From NCBI GenBank assembly GCA_046331175.1, contig JAXLRI010000007.1:62001-126000 (forward strand): a DNA stretch of 64,000 nucleotides. Reading direction: 5' to 3'. Origin of the DNA: JAWKIW01 sp046331175 (lineage in GTDB: Bacteria > Actinomycetota > Acidimicrobiia > Acidimicrobiales > Acidimicrobilacustridaceae). The notes beneath the pieces are model-generated. The model searched no databases. It saw only the letters and a list, made by a program, of their open reading frames with translations, and was not told where the DNA came from. The translations under genes and the position numbers were made by a program. Below are positions 1 through 11,061 of the stretch, in pieces. How positions within the stretch are numbered: position 1 is the stretch's first letter; every line of letters begins with the position of its first letter.

Positions 1-2
1 TC

Positions 3-581
<579 letters not shown>

Positions 582-621
582 GCACCGGCGCACCGACGAG
601 CCCGCGACGGAGGTCGACCCC

Positions 622-1404
622 ATGACGACGATGCCCGCGGTGTTCCTGGGCCATGGCAACCCCATGAACGCCCTCGAGCACAACCGGTTCACCGAGGCGT
701 GGTCGACGGTGGGGGCGCTGGCTCCGGCCCCTCGGGCCATCCTGTGCGTCTCGGCGCACTGGTACATCAACGCGACCGCCGTCACCGCCATGGAGCGGCC
801 TCGGGTCATCCACGACTTCTTCGGCTTCCCCGACGAGCTCTTCGCCTTCGACTACCCCGTGGCCGGCTCGCCCGAGGTGGCCGACGAGGTCGTCGAGGTG
901 CTCCAGCCGAAGTGGTGCGGCCTCGACGTCGACAGCTGGGGCATCGACCACGGTGCCTGGTCGGTGCTCGCCCATGCGTACCCGGCCGCCGACGTGCCGG
1001 TGGTGCAGCTGTCGGTCAACGCCGCACTGCCCTTCGACGAGCACCTCGACCTCGGTCGCCGCCTGGCGCCGCTGCGCGAGCGCGGCGTGCTGGTAGTGGC
1101 GAGCGGCAACGTGGTGCACGACCTCCGCTCCCTCGACTGGGGCCGACCCCAGGCCGGCGACGACTGGGCCCGCTCCTTCGACGACGCCGTACGAGCCGTG
1201 CTGACCGACCGCCCCGGCGATCTCGGTTCCGTCGCCGCCCACGACGCCTACGCGCGGGCCGTGCCGACACCCGACCACTTCATGCCGCTCGCCTACCTCG
1301 CCGGCATGGCCGACGTCGCCGGTGCGCCCGCCCGCGTGCTCGTCGACGGCTGCGTGTACGGATCGCTGTCGATGACGTCCTACGTCGTCGGCGACCTGGG
1401 CTGA
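622..1404 (+). CDS. LigB/DODA-type extradiol ring-cleavage dioxygenase (YgiD-like)
   Basis: The 260-residue product belongs to the class III extradiol dioxygenase superfamily, in the single-domain branch that includes E. coli YgiD (4,5-DOPA extradiol dioxygenase). These enzymes open catechol-type rings using one divalent metal. Likely metal ligands are the histidines in GHGNPMNA near residue 11, in SAHW near residue 55, in DHGAW near residue 114 and in GNVVHDL near residue 165. Length fits the family (about 260). The ATG at 622 follows a purine-rich stretch and the protein starts directly with the conserved strand, so no extension is expected. The natural substrate is not known. The Memo family has a similar fold, but the pattern here is closer to YgiD. 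Confidence 0.85.
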   Translation: MTTMPAVFLGHGNPMNALEHNRFTEAWSTVGALAPAPRAILCVSAHWYINATAVTAMERPRVIHDFFGFPDELFAFDYPVAGSPEVADEVVEVLQPKWCGLDVDSWGIDHGAWSVLAHAYPAADVPVVQLSVNAALPFDEHLDLGRRLAPLRERGVLVVASGNVVHDLRSLDWGRPQAGDDWARSFDDAVRAVLTDRPGDLGSVAAHDAYARAVPTPDHFMPLAYLAGMADVAGAPARVLVDGCVYGSLSMTSYVVGDLG

Positions 1405-1425
1405 CGTCCCAGCGCTCGACCGCGG

Positions 1426-2064
1426 TCAGCGCAAGGCGAAGCCGAGCAGCGACTCGAGCTCGGCCAGCGCATCGTCCGGGTCGACCACCTTGATGGTGGC
1501 CATGCCCATGGCCCGGGCCGGCTTCAGGTTGACCCCGAGGTCGTCGAGGAAGACCGCCTCGGTCGGCTCGATCTCGAGCAGCTCGCACGCCAGCTCGTAG
1601 AAGCGCGGGTCGGGCTTGCGCACGCCCGCCTGAGACGACTCGACCACGGCGTCGAACATGGACAGCACCCGGCCCATCTCGGACTCGCGGTCGACGTGGC
1701 CGTCACCGAGCACGAAGTTGTTCGTGAGCAGCCCGGTGCACAGGTCGGGGTGCTCGTGGATCCGACGCAGCGCCTCGACCATCGCCGGCCGCAGGTCGCC
1801 CATCAACAGCCCCAGCACCTCGCGCCCCGAGACCCGATGGCCGAGGGCATCCGACTCAGCGGCGAAGGCGGCGTCGAACGCGTCCACGTCGATCTCGCTG
1901 CGCTCGAGCCGGGCCCACGCGTTGGTGTCGGGGTCGGTGGCGTTGACCGACCGCAGGAAGCCTGGGGGTAGGCCACGCTCCTCCTCGAAGCGGGCGAACG
2001 CCTCGAACGGCGAGGACAGGATCACCCCACCGAAGTCGAACAGGACAGCGCGGATCGTGGCCAC
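1426..2064 (-). CDS. HAD-superfamily hydrolase, subfamily IA
   Basis: This 212-residue protein has the four HAD motifs: motif I FDFGGV at residues 9-14 (nucleophile Asp10), motif II LLTNN near residue 115, motif III Lys in RKPDPRF near 150, and motif IV FLDD near 173. The second Asp of the usual DxD is Gly, as in the YihX/epoxide-hydrolase-N-like branch, which still contains phosphatases and dehalogenases. The cap domain lies between motifs I and II. The start is GTG at 2064. It is convergent with the upstream dioxygenase and lies 27 bases downstream of the M20 peptidase gene on the same strand, so the two may be co-transcribed. The substrate cannot be inferred. Confidence 0.85.
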   Translation of the reverse strand: MATIRAVLFDFGGVILSSPFEAFARFEEERGLPPGFLRSVNATDPDTNAWARLERSEIDVDAFDAAFAAESDALGHRVSGREVLGLLMGDLRPAMVEALRRIHEHPDLCTGLLTNNFVLGDGHVDRESEMGRVLSMFDAVVESSQAGVRKPDPRFYELACELLEIEPTEAVFLDDLGVNLKPARAMGMATIKVVDPDDALAELESLLGFALR

Positions 2065-2091
2065 GGGGCGGCAGCGTAGGCGCGGCGGCCC

Positions 2092-3441
2092 TCAGCCGAG
2101 CAGGTCGCGCACGACCGCGTCCCAGAGCTGGGTCGACAGGTGCAGCGACTCGATGTCGATGCGCTCGTCGTCGCCGTGGAACATGGCGCCGTAGTCCTCG
2201 AAGCTCATCTTCTGGCTGAAGAGGCCGAAGCCGTAGGCGGTCGAGCCCGCCCGGCGGAAGAAGCGGGCATCGGTGGCCCCCACGGTGAGGTAGGGCACCG
2301 TCTCACTGCCCGGATACCACTGCTTGGTGACGCGCTGCAGGGTGTCCCACAGCGGCGTGTCGATGGGCGACGCCGACGACGGATCGGCCTCGACCGGCGT
2401 GATCTCGACCGAGCCGGCCAGGTCGCCGAGCGCCTCGACCAGCAGTGCGTGGGTCTCCTCGCCGGTCTGACCGGGGAGCGTGCGGATGTCGACCTCGAGG
2501 TCGACCACGTCGGGGATCGTGTTGATCTTCGTCCCGCCCTGCACCATCGTCGGGGCGAAGGTGGTGTGGGTGCAGGCGTGGAACTGTCGGGCCATGCCGA
2601 GCGGGAGCACCTCGATGGCCTCGGTGAAGGCCTCGGGGTCGAGCAGCGGACCGGTGATCTCGTCGGGGTAGCCCATCGACTCGATGAAGCGGCGGAACAC
2701 GTCGTGGATCTGGGTGTCGGGCTGGAAGGCGTCGATCCGGCGCACGACCTCGGCCGCCTTCACCAGCGCGTTGTCGGTGCGGTGGGGCTGGGAACCGTGG
2801 CCGGCGGTGCCGCGCACGCGCAGCCGGCACCAGTAGGTGCCCTTCTCGCCGACGATGACCGGCAGGCGAACGCCGGCGGGCGACGGGATCGGGATGCCAC
2901 CGGACTCGGTGATGACGTAGTCGGCGACGACGGCATCGCGCTCGCGCTCGACGAGGTGGCGGGCGCCGTAGGTGCCCAGTGCCTCCTCGTCGGCGACGGC
3001 GAGGTACACGAGCGTGCCGCGCGGCCGGTAGCCCGACCGCGCCAGCTCCTTCACCGCCACCGCCATCGAAGCGGTGAGGTTCAACATGTCGACGGCGCCC
3101 CGGCCCCACACCTCGCCGTCGACGACGTCGCCACCGAAGGGATCCTCACGCCAGCCGTCGGGCGTCACCGGGACGACGTCGGTGTGGCCCATGAGCAGCA
3201 GCGTCGGCGCATCGGGATCGGACCCTTCGATGCGCGTCACCAGGCTGGTGCGACCAGGCGCCGGCTCGTAGGTCTCGAGGTCGAGCCCGGAACCCTCGAG
3301 GTACGTCCGCAGCAGGTCGGCGCTTCGCACCTCGTTGCCCGATGCCATGTGGCCGTCGTTGACGCACTGGTTTCGGATGAGCGACTGCAGCAGCTCGGTG
3401 ACCTCGGCGGCGGCAGGCGGGGGCGTGTTCACATCGACCAC
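2092..3441 (-). CDS. M20 family metallopeptidase
   Basis: The product (449 residues from the GTG at 3441; a second in-frame GTG lies at 3432) belongs to the M20/ArgE/DapE/CPG2 family of two-zinc amidohydrolases acting on dipeptides or N-acyl amino acids. Metal-site motifs appear in the expected order: MGHTDVVP, then GRGAVDML, then ADEEALG with the catalytic Glu pair, then ITESGG, and finally the histidine of MFHGDDERI near the C-terminus. The lid/dimerisation domain contains GTAGHGSQPH. No signal peptide is visible, so it is probably cytoplasmic. The reading frame stays open far upstream, but that part is antisense to the NYN gene and is not coding. It may be co-transcribed with the HAD gene. 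Confidence 0.88.
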   Translation of the reverse strand: MVDVNTPPPAAAEVTELLQSLIRNQCVNDGHMASGNEVRSADLLRTYLEGSGLDLETYEPAPGRTSLVTRIEGSDPDAPTLLLMGHTDVVPVTPDGWREDPFGGDVVDGEVWGRGAVDMLNLTASMAVAVKELARSGYRPRGTLVYLAVADEEALGTYGARHLVERERDAVVADYVITESGGIPIPSPAGVRLPVIVGEKGTYWCRLRVRGTAGHGSQPHRTDNALVKAAEVVRRIDAFQPDTQIHDVFRRFIESMGYPDEITGPLLDPEAFTEAIEVLPLGMARQFHACTHTTFAPTMVQGGTKINTIPDVVDLEVDIRTLPGQTGEETHALLVEALGDLAGSVEITPVEADPSSASPIDTPLWDTLQRVTKQWYPGSETVPYLTVGATDARFFRRAGSTAYGFGLFSQKMSFEDYGAMFHGDDERIDIESLHLSTQLWDAVVRDLLG

Positions 3442-3633
3442 GTCCGGCAGCGTAGGCTGACCACCAGCTTCGCGACGGACCGCACTCGCCGAACGAGCCG
3501 CCCGCACCGCATCGATCGCCCCCGCGAGTCGACGCCGGTGGGACCACGGCCTGATCGACCTCGAGCCGGCCCGGTCACGATCGGGGCCCGCGAGAGCCGC
3601 GGGTCCGAGCTCCAGCACAGGACCGGACAACGC

Positions 3634-5247
3634 ATGCACTTCACCCACGTCGTGGTCGACGGCTCGAACATCGCGACCGAAGGACGCGACCTGCCGAGCC
3701 TCCACCAGCTCGACGAAGCAGTGCGGGCCTTCATGGCCGAGCACGACGTCGACAACATCACCGTGATCGTCGACGCCACCTTCGGGCACCGCATCGACGC
3801 CTCCGAGCGCGACGAGTACGAGGAGGCGATCCTCGCCCAGGAGCTCACCACGCCGCCGGCGGGCGCCATCGGCCGGGGCGACGCCTTCGTCCTGTCGATC
3901 GCCGACCGCGCCTCCGCGACGATCCTGTCGAACGACTCCTTCCAGGAGTTCCACGGCCAGTACCAGTGGCTGTTCGACGAGGGCCGCATCATCGGCGGCA
4001 AGCCGGTGCCGGGCGTCGGCTGGGTGTTCGTGCCCCGCAGCCCGGTGCGCGGCCCCATCAGCCGCAAGGCCGTGCGCGACGCCCGCAGCGGCAAGGCCGG
4101 CATCGCTGGTGGCAACGCCAACCGACGTCGCCGTCGGGGCCGGGGCGAGCGCGACGAGGCGCCCGCCGGCGAGCGGTCGGCTCCGGCAGCGAAGACGGCT
4201 GCCGCGCCGGCCATGCAGGCCGAGGGCGGCTCGCGCAACCGGCGCAAGGGTCGGGGCAAGGCGAAGCCGCCCGAGCCGGTCAACGAGTTCCTCCCCTACG
4301 TCGAGTTCGTCGGCGCCCATCCGGTCGGCTCCACCGTCGAGGGCACCGTCGACGTCTTCTCGTCGCACGGCGCCTACGTGCACGTCGGCGAGGTGGCCTG
4401 CTACCTCCCGCTCAAGCAGATGGCCGAGCCGGCTCCGCGCAGCGCGCGCGAGGTGCTCGCCATCGGTGAGGTGCGCGAGTTCGTCGTGCTCGAGCTCGAC
4501 CCACCACGTCGCTCGGTCGACCTCACGCTGCTGCCGCTCGGCGGCGCGACACCGCGCGCCGATGCCGACCGCGATGCCTCACGTCGCGGCGCAGCCGAAG
4601 CATCGGGCACCGGTGCGACGCGCGGTTCGTCACGTCGTTCACCGCGCGCGAGTGATGCGAACCGTGACGCGCGCACCGTTTCGCGACAAGATGGTCGTAC
4701 GCGACGGGGCAGCGAGCGGACCGACGAGGTCGACGTTCGAGTCGTCGCCGGCGATGCAGGCGGAGACGTCGACACCGCGGTAGCAGCGAAACCCAACACT
4801 GCAGCACGGGTAGTTGCTACAACTTCATCAACAGAACAACACGCCCAGGAGGCGCCGGTGACACCAGTAAAGAAGTCCACGGCCAAGAAGGCCGCCAAGA
4901 AGGCTCCGGCCAAGAAGGCGACCAAGAAGGCTGTCAAGAAGACGGTGAAGCGGGCCCCGGCCAAGAAGGCGGCCAAGAAGACCGTGAAGAAGGCCGCCAA
5001 GAAGGCGCCCGCCAAGAAGGCCGCCAAGAAGGCGACCAAGAAGGCCACCAAGAAGGCCCCCGCACGCAAGGCCGCCAAGAAGGCGACCAAGAAGGCCACC
5101 AAGAAGGCCCCCGCACGCAAGGCCGCCAAGAAGGCGACCAAGAAGGCCACCAAGAAGGCCCCGGCTCGCAAGGCCGCGGCCAAGAAGGCCACCAAGAAGG
5201 CGCCCGCCCGCAAGGCGGCGCGGAAGGCTCCGGCCCGCAAGCGCTGA
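3634..5247 (+). CDS. NYN-domain RNase-like / S1 RNA-binding protein with H1-like Lys-Ala tail
   Basis: The 537-residue frame has three parts. Residues 1-150 form a PIN-like NYN nuclease domain (VVDGSNIA at 7-14, VIVDATFG, then GRGDAFVLSIADR and LSND), whose acidic residues suggest metal-dependent RNA cleavage. Residues 216-300 form an S1 RNA-binding domain (VGSTVEGTVDVFSSHGAYVHV). After a 100-residue disordered linker, residues 409-537 are a lysine/alanine/proline tail of KKA-type repeats like bacterial histone-H1 proteins. The ATG at 3634 begins exactly at the first NYN strand. Codon choice in the linker (4560-4860) is much less GC3-biased than in the flanking domains, and a Shine-Dalgarno/GTG pair precedes the tail, so the tail may also be made alone. 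A strong hairpin terminator follows. Confidence 0.75.
   Translation: MHFTHVVVDGSNIATEGRDLPSLHQLDEAVRAFMAEHDVDNITVIVDATFGHRIDASERDEYEEAILAQELTTPPAGAIGRGDAFVLSIADRASATILSNDSFQEFHGQYQWLFDEGRIIGGKPVPGVGWVFVPRSPVRGPISRKAVRDARSGKAGIAGGNANRRRRRGRGERDEAPAGERSAPAAKTAAAPAMQAEGGSRNRRKGRGKAKPPEPVNEFLPYVEFVGAHPVGSTVEGTVDVFSSHGAYVHVGEVACYLPLKQMAEPAPRSAREVLAIGEVREFVVLELDPPRRSVDLTLLPLGGATPRADADRDASRRGAAEASGTGATRGSSRRSPRASDANRDARTVSRQDGRTRRGSERTDEVDVRVVAGDAGGDVDTAVAAKPNTAARVVATTSSTEQHAQEAPVTPVKKSTAKKAAKKAPAKKATKKAVKKTVKRAPAKKAAKKTVKKAAKKAPAKKAAKKATKKATKKAPARKAAKKATKKATKKAPARKAAKKATKKATKKAPARKAAAKKATKKAPARKAARKAPARKR
4858..5247 (+). CDS. possible separate histone H1-like basic protein (in-frame internal start)
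   Basis: A GTG at 4858 is preceded by AGGAGG at 4847-4852 with 5-base spacing, about the best ribosome-binding site in this part of the window. It would give a 129-residue protein made almost entirely of Lys, Ala, Pro, Thr and Arg. The repeats are KKATKKATKKAPARKAA-like and at the DNA level form near-identical blocks of about 60 bases between 5030 and 5165. Such proteins compact DNA in actinobacteria (HupB tail, H1-like family). The 90 bases upstream are clearly AT-richer than their surroundings, as expected for a promoter. It shares its frame with the NYN-S1 gene and no stop codon separates them, so it could equally be just that protein's tail. Confidence 0.45.
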   Translation: MTPVKKSTAKKAAKKAPAKKATKKAVKKTVKRAPAKKAAKKTVKKAAKKAPAKKAAKKATKKATKKAPARKAAKKATKKATKKAPARKAAKKATKKATKKAPARKAAAKKATKKAPARKAARKAPARKR

Positions 5248-5264
5248 GCCTCGCACCAGCAGTG

Positions 5265-5294
5265 GCAACGGCCCCGCTTCGGCGGGGCCGTTGC
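5265..5294 (+). terminator. strong hairpin terminator with TTCG loop
   Basis: A perfect 13-bp stem (GCAACGGCCCCGC at 5265-5277, complement at 5282-5294) closes on a TTCG tetraloop, 17 bases after the stop of the H1-like frame. There is no downstream T tract, as is common in high-GC actinobacteria. Confidence 0.85.
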
Positions 5295-5385
5295 GCGTCC
5301 CGAGCCCGATGTCCGCACGACACCGCGGCGTGCGCCGCCGCGCGGGTGGGCGTCGGCGACGGTCACACCGGTAGCCTGCGCCGCC

Positions 5386-7062
<1,677 letters not shown>

Positions 7063-7081
7063 GCGGGTCGGGAGCGCGACC

Positions 7082-7480
7082 ATGGCCACCGTGGAGGCGA
7101 CCCTCGAGCACCCGGCGCCGGCCGATCCCGTACGACGCGCCCGGCTGGTGCGGCGCGGCGTGATCGTGCTCTCGGCCGTCGGCATCGCCGGGATGATCGC
7201 CGGGTCGATCCTCGACAACAACGGGTTCGCCATCACGTTCGGCCTCATCACCGCGGTCGCGGTGGGGTTCCTCATCCTGTTGACCGCGGTCATCGGCCGG
7301 GACGCGTTCCAGGGCGCCGGCTCGGAACGAGCGTCCGACGGCGCCGACGCCCGCCGCGGCGTCGACGAGCGCATCGCCGCCGACGTCGAGGCCCGCATCG
7401 AGCGGCTGGTCGAGGCCGGGGCCGACGAGGGCGAGGTGCGCCGGCTGGTGACCCGCGCCGTGGAGCTCGGCCGGAGCTGA
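7082..7480 (+). CDS. small two-helix membrane protein, function unknown
   Basis: The 132-residue protein has a short basic N-terminus and two hydrophobic helices (about residues 26-42 and 48-67), followed by a charged cytoplasmic C-terminal region with a likely amphipathic helix (ARIERLVEAG). I do not recognise the family. Its ATG lies 20 bases after the ettA stop, which suggests co-transcription. GC3 is high throughout, supporting real coding. An inverted repeat that could end the transcript begins 12 bases after its stop. Confidence 0.7.
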   Translation: MATVEATLEHPAPADPVRRARLVRRGVIVLSAVGIAGMIAGSILDNNGFAITFGLITAVAVGFLILLTAVIGRDAFQGAGSERASDGADARRGVDERIAADVEARIERLVEAGADEGEVRRLVTRAVELGRS

Positions 7481-7491
7481 GCCGGACCTGA

Positions 7492-7522
7492 GCCGGCGGG
7501 GTCGACCCGTCCCCTCGCCGGC
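7492..7522 (+). terminator. inverted repeat, possible terminator
   Basis: GCCGGCG (7492-7498) pairs with CGCCGGC (7516-7522), with additional G/C pairing inside the loop. It sits directly after the ettA-downstream membrane protein gene and ahead of the next one. Confidence 0.4.
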
Positions 7523-7570
7523 GGTGGCCCGAACCCTCACAGCGCTGCCCGCCGCTGCCGATAGGTGTCC

Positions 7571-7834
7571 ATGTCCAGCGCCGGTGCCGGGAAGGCCGTC
7601 CCCACGAGCCGGGCGGCCCGCCGCCTGATCGAGCCGGGGAGCGGCACCGAGTGCGTCGCCTGCGGCGAGCAGGTGAAGTTCCAGGCCAAGGTCAAGGGCG
7701 AGCAGGTGATCTGCAACGTCTACGACGAGGGCCAGTGGGTCAGGGTCGAGCACTACCACCGCGAGTGCTACGAGGCGGCGGGGTCGCCCTACGGCGAGCC
7801 CGAGGCCCCCAAGCCCAAGCGCAGCTCGAGCTGA
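7571..7834 (+). CDS. small putative zinc-ribbon protein
   Basis: The product is 87 residues from the ATG at 7571; a GTG two codons earlier (7565) is an alternative start. A CVAC motif, a later isolated Cys (VICNVY) and a HRECYE motif give a Cys2...Cys...His-x2-Cys arrangement suitable for one zinc ion. The C-terminus is basic and Pro/Ser-rich. It resembles short conserved actinobacterial hypothetical proteins but I cannot name a family. No operon partner is evident: the next gene has its own good ribosome-binding site. Confidence 0.65.
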   Translation: MSSAGAGKAVPTSRAARRLIEPGSGTECVACGEQVKFQAKVKGEQVICNVYDEGQWVRVEHYHRECYEAAGSPYGEPEAPKPKRSSS

Positions 7835-7913
7835 CGGCTGCGACCCGGGGGCGGTGGCCGCGCCGCTAGCGTCCTGCATCGTCAGCCGGGCGGGCCGACG
7901 TGGAGGAGCAGCG

Positions 7914-9248
7914 ATGACAGGCATCACGCGGCGCGGGTTCCTGCGGGGGGCCGGCGGGGCCGCCGGCGCGTTGGGGATCGGCGCCCTCTCGTCGTCGCTG
8001 CTCACCGCGTGCGGTGCCGACCGCTCGACCGGCACGGCGCCACCGGCCAGCGGGCCGGGCTCCACCGTCGCTCCGGGTGCAGCCGCTCTCCCCGATCCGT
8101 CGAAGGCGCCGTTCGACACCGTCGTCGTGGTGATGATGGAGAACCGGTCGTTCGACTCGCTGCTCGGCTGGGTGCCGGGGGCGGACGGCAAGCAGGCCGG
8201 GCTCACCTACCCCGACTCGACCGGTGCCCCCCAGCAGACCTGGCACCTCGCCCCGCACTGGCAGGGGTGCCAGTACCAGGACCCGTTCCACACGGTGCCG
8301 GCCATGAACGCGCAGTTCAACGGCGGTCAGGTCGACGGGTTCCTGAAGCTGCAGCCGGTCGGCGACCACTTCCCCATCGGCTACTACCTCGCCGACGACC
8401 TGCCCAACCTCGCCGCCCTGGCCCAGGGCTACACGCTCTTCGACCGCTACTTCTCGGCGTTGCTGGCCCCCACCTGGCCCAACCGGCTCTACCAGCTGTC
8501 GGCCACTACCGACCTGTACGAGACCGGCACCTACCCGACCGGCGACGCCCCCCGACCCTCGGACCTGCCGCTGGCCATCTTCGACCGGACGGCGGCAGCC
8601 GGGCTGAGTGCCCGGTACTACTCGCCCGGCGTGCCGATGACCGGGCTGTACGCCAGCAAGCGCTACGACTCGCTCACGGTGCCGTACACGCAGTTCCTCA
8701 GCGACGCCAAGGCCGGCACGCTGCCCAACGTGTCCTTCGTCGACCCGATCATCGTCCCCGAGGCCGAGCTGGACGGCTCGTCGACCGACATGCACCCGTA
8801 CGGCAGCGTGAAGGCCGGGGACGCCTTCCTGGCCGAGGTGCACGAGGCCATCCGCACCAGCCCGCAGTGGGACCGCACGGTCATGGTGATCAACTGGGAC
8901 GAGAACGGCGGCTTCTTCGACCACGTGGTCCCGCCGACGTGCGTGGACGACACCGTCGCCGTCGGCCCGGGGGCGCCGACCTTCACGAACCTCGGGTTCC
9001 GGGTGCCCTGCATCGTGGTCAGCCCCTTCGCCCCCACCCGGATCGTGCACGACGGACCCTACGAGCACTGCTCCGTGCTGAGGATGATCGAGTGGCGCTG
9101 GGGGCTGCCGCCGATGACCGAGCGCGACGCCAACGCCCGCAACCTGGCCGAGGGGTTGGACTTCGCGGCGCGGCGCGACCCGATCACCCTGCCGACCACC
9201 CCGGCCCCCGACCCCGAGGTCTGCGACAACCCGAACCACCTGGCCTAG
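7914..9248 (+). CDS. Tat-exported phosphoesterase (phospholipase C/acid phosphatase family), probable lipoprotein
   Basis: The 444-residue protein belongs to the phosphoesterase family that includes bacterial phospholipases C and acid phosphatases (PF04185). ATG 7914 follows GGAGGA with good spacing; an upstream frame extension lacks such a site. The N-terminus has a twin-arginine motif (TRRGFLRG) and a hydrophobic segment ending in a lipobox-like LLTAC, so the enzyme is probably exported folded and lipid-anchored. The catalytic entry motif MMENRSFDSLLGW follows near residue 75; later motifs are WDENGGFFDHV and VVSPFAP. A second, divergent member lies at 18293-19768. Its physiological substrate (phospholipid or other phosphate ester) is unknown; phosphate scavenging is a reasonable guess. 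Confidence 0.88.
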   Translation: MTGITRRGFLRGAGGAAGALGIGALSSSLLTACGADRSTGTAPPASGPGSTVAPGAAALPDPSKAPFDTVVVVMMENRSFDSLLGWVPGADGKQAGLTYPDSTGAPQQTWHLAPHWQGCQYQDPFHTVPAMNAQFNGGQVDGFLKLQPVGDHFPIGYYLADDLPNLAALAQGYTLFDRYFSALLAPTWPNRLYQLSATTDLYETGTYPTGDAPRPSDLPLAIFDRTAAAGLSARYYSPGVPMTGLYASKRYDSLTVPYTQFLSDAKAGTLPNVSFVDPIIVPEAELDGSSTDMHPYGSVKAGDAFLAEVHEAIRTSPQWDRTVMVINWDENGGFFDHVVPPTCVDDTVAVGPGAPTFTNLGFRVPCIVVSPFAPTRIVHDGPYEHCSVLRMIEWRWGLPPMTERDANARNLAEGLDFAARRDPITLPTTPAPDPEVCDNPNHLA

Positions 9249-10912
9249 CGGCCGCGATCGCTCGGCGGCCTCGGCGGCTCGGCGGCCTCGGCGGCCTCGG
9301 CCCGTTCCTGTGCGTTCGTGGTCACGCTCGAGCGTGATGCCGAACGCCGCCGGCCCGGCGGGGTCAGCCGGCGAGGAGGTCGAGCTGGCCGGGTAGCGGT
9401 CGGTCGGCTTCGGCCGCTCGAACCGGTGACCCGTCGGCGTGGCGATCCTCGATGCGGCCATCGCCGGCGATCTCGTTGCTGGTGGCCTCGTCGTCGGGGT
9501 GGTCGAGGTCGATGCAGCCGCCGGGGATGGCACCGGCGGCGAGGGGGTGGGTCGCTGGGGACGAGGCGGCGGGAGCGGCCGTGGCGGACCAGGACCCAGC
9601 GGTCGTGGGTCTTGCGGCCGTCGTGGTCGTCGCACAGCGGCCCGAGGTTCGCCAGGGTGCGTGGCCCGTCGTCGATCCAGCGGTGGTGGTGGTCGATCAC
9701 CTTGGGTGGGTCGGGGCAGCCGTCGATGCAGCAGGTGGTGTGGTCGGCTTCCAGCGCGGTGCGCTGGGCGGCCGTGGGTGCTCGCCCGAAGTGCGCGACC
9801 TTCTGGATGTCTTGGCCTTCACGGAGCACGGCGGCGAGGAACGTGTCGTCGCGGGCCAACAGGTCGTCGACGGTGGCGACCGACACCGGGCCGATGCCGG
9901 TGATCTCACACCGCTCGCCGGCGATGGTGAACCCGCGGCGCAAGGCGGCCAGGTCGACGTTGACGATGACCTTGGTGGCCCACCGTGGCGACCCGGGCCC
10001 AGCGGTGAGCCCATCATGGACGCCGGGCTCGGGAGCACCAACTCGCTCGTCGCTGAACTCGTCGGCCCAGTCGACGAGACGGTCTCGATCGCTGCGGTCG
10101 TCCTGGTCCGGTGCGCCGCCGCTGGGGTCAGCACGGTGATCTCGTGCGCGGGGCACGGGTTGGGCCGCGACTGCGACCAGGCCATCGAACGATGCCTGGT
10201 CGTCGGTCAGCACCTCACCCCGGCCGCGCGCAGCACGACGGGTCTGTTCGGCCCACGGCGCCAACCCGGCCAGGATCCTGGCGATGTCATCGGGTGGCCC
10301 CACCGCCCGCAGCCACGCCGAGCCGTCCTCACCGCGGCCGTGGGTCACGCACCGCCGGCGCCGGATCCGCTCCACCGCCTCCCGGCCGTCGCCGCGGGCG
10401 GCGGCCTTGGCGGCGCGGGCCTTGCGGGCCAGGCCCTCCACCGAGCCGCTGGCCGCCTCGGCGAGCAGACCGCCCTCCGAGCCCGGCGCCGCCTTCGCGG
10501 CCGGGGCGATCTCGCGGACCTGCTCCTTGGTCAACCGGCCCTGCCGCAGCGCGTCCTGGGTGCCATCGAGCTCGTCGAGCACACGCGCCGCGGCGAGGTC
10601 CTTGCGGGCATCCGACCGCGACTGACCCGTCGTGCGGGCCATCCACTCGGCCACATCGGCGTCACCGCCACCGGCCCACACCGACGTGCGCGCCATCCGC
10701 CCCGCCGCCAAGAGCCGACCCCCCGCCGCCAGCCGCTCCAGCTCGGCGAACCGCTCCACCAGCACCGCCGCATCGGCCGCCGAGACCACCGACGCATCGA
10801 ACCCCGCCACCAGAGCCCGGACCTCGACCACCACCGCCGTCAGCGTCGAACCGACCGTCGGCGAGCCGTCGTCGGCCCCGTCGTCGGACTCGGTGTTCTC
10901 CCTGGTGGACAT
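9245..10912 (-). pseudogene. DUF222/HNH endonuclease domain protein with a C-terminal frameshift
   Basis: The frame runs 555 residues from the ATG at 10912. Residues 1-350 are the DUF222 helical region; the HNH nuclease follows (CCIDGCPDPPKVIDHHH, then GPLCDDHDGRKTH). Directly after it the protein turns into an unnatural Arg/Pro-rich tail. Removing one C from the five-C run (forward-strand G run 9543-9547) restores a normal acidic C-terminus (blocks PLAAGAIPGGCIDLDHPDD and QLDLLAG) that stops at 9364-9366, leaving a clean gap before the convergent phosphoesterase. The present frame instead overlaps that gene. The shift may be a real mutation or a homopolymer sequencing error. These genes occur in many copies in actinobacteria and are often mobile; a second copy is at 44235. 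Confidence 0.8.
9261..9300. repeat. short tandem repeat (CTCGGCGGC unit)
   Basis: Four to five near-perfect 8-9 bp copies of CTCGGCGGC lie between the convergent phosphoesterase and HNH genes. If the HNH frame is restored (see that entry), this repeat is intergenic rather than coding. Confidence 0.7.
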
Positions 10913-10918
10913 GCCGAG

Positions 10919-10947
10919 ATCATACACCTGTTCGTCATCGTGTGCAA
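10919..10947 (-). promoter_or_regulatory. sigma70-like promoter giving a leaderless mRNA
   Basis: On the minus strand TTGCAC (10947-10942) and TATGAT (10924-10919) are separated by exactly 17 bases. The predicted transcription start, seven bases after the -10 element, is the A of the HNH gene's ATG at 10912, so the mRNA would be leaderless; no Shine-Dalgarno sequence is present. Confidence 0.65.
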
Positions 10948-11061
10948 CGGGATGACAGGAGAACACCAGGAAATGACGGAGGGTCATCCGGGCGCTGCCG
11001 AGCGCGACCGACTGCCCTGCGGGTCAGGTGGAGCATCGACGCTGGCGACGTGGGGCCCTCG

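Noticed and set aside
2140..3633. Long N-terminal extension of the NYN-S1 protein
   Set aside because: This part is antisense to the M20 peptidase, has its composition, and the NYN domain begins exactly at ATG 3634.
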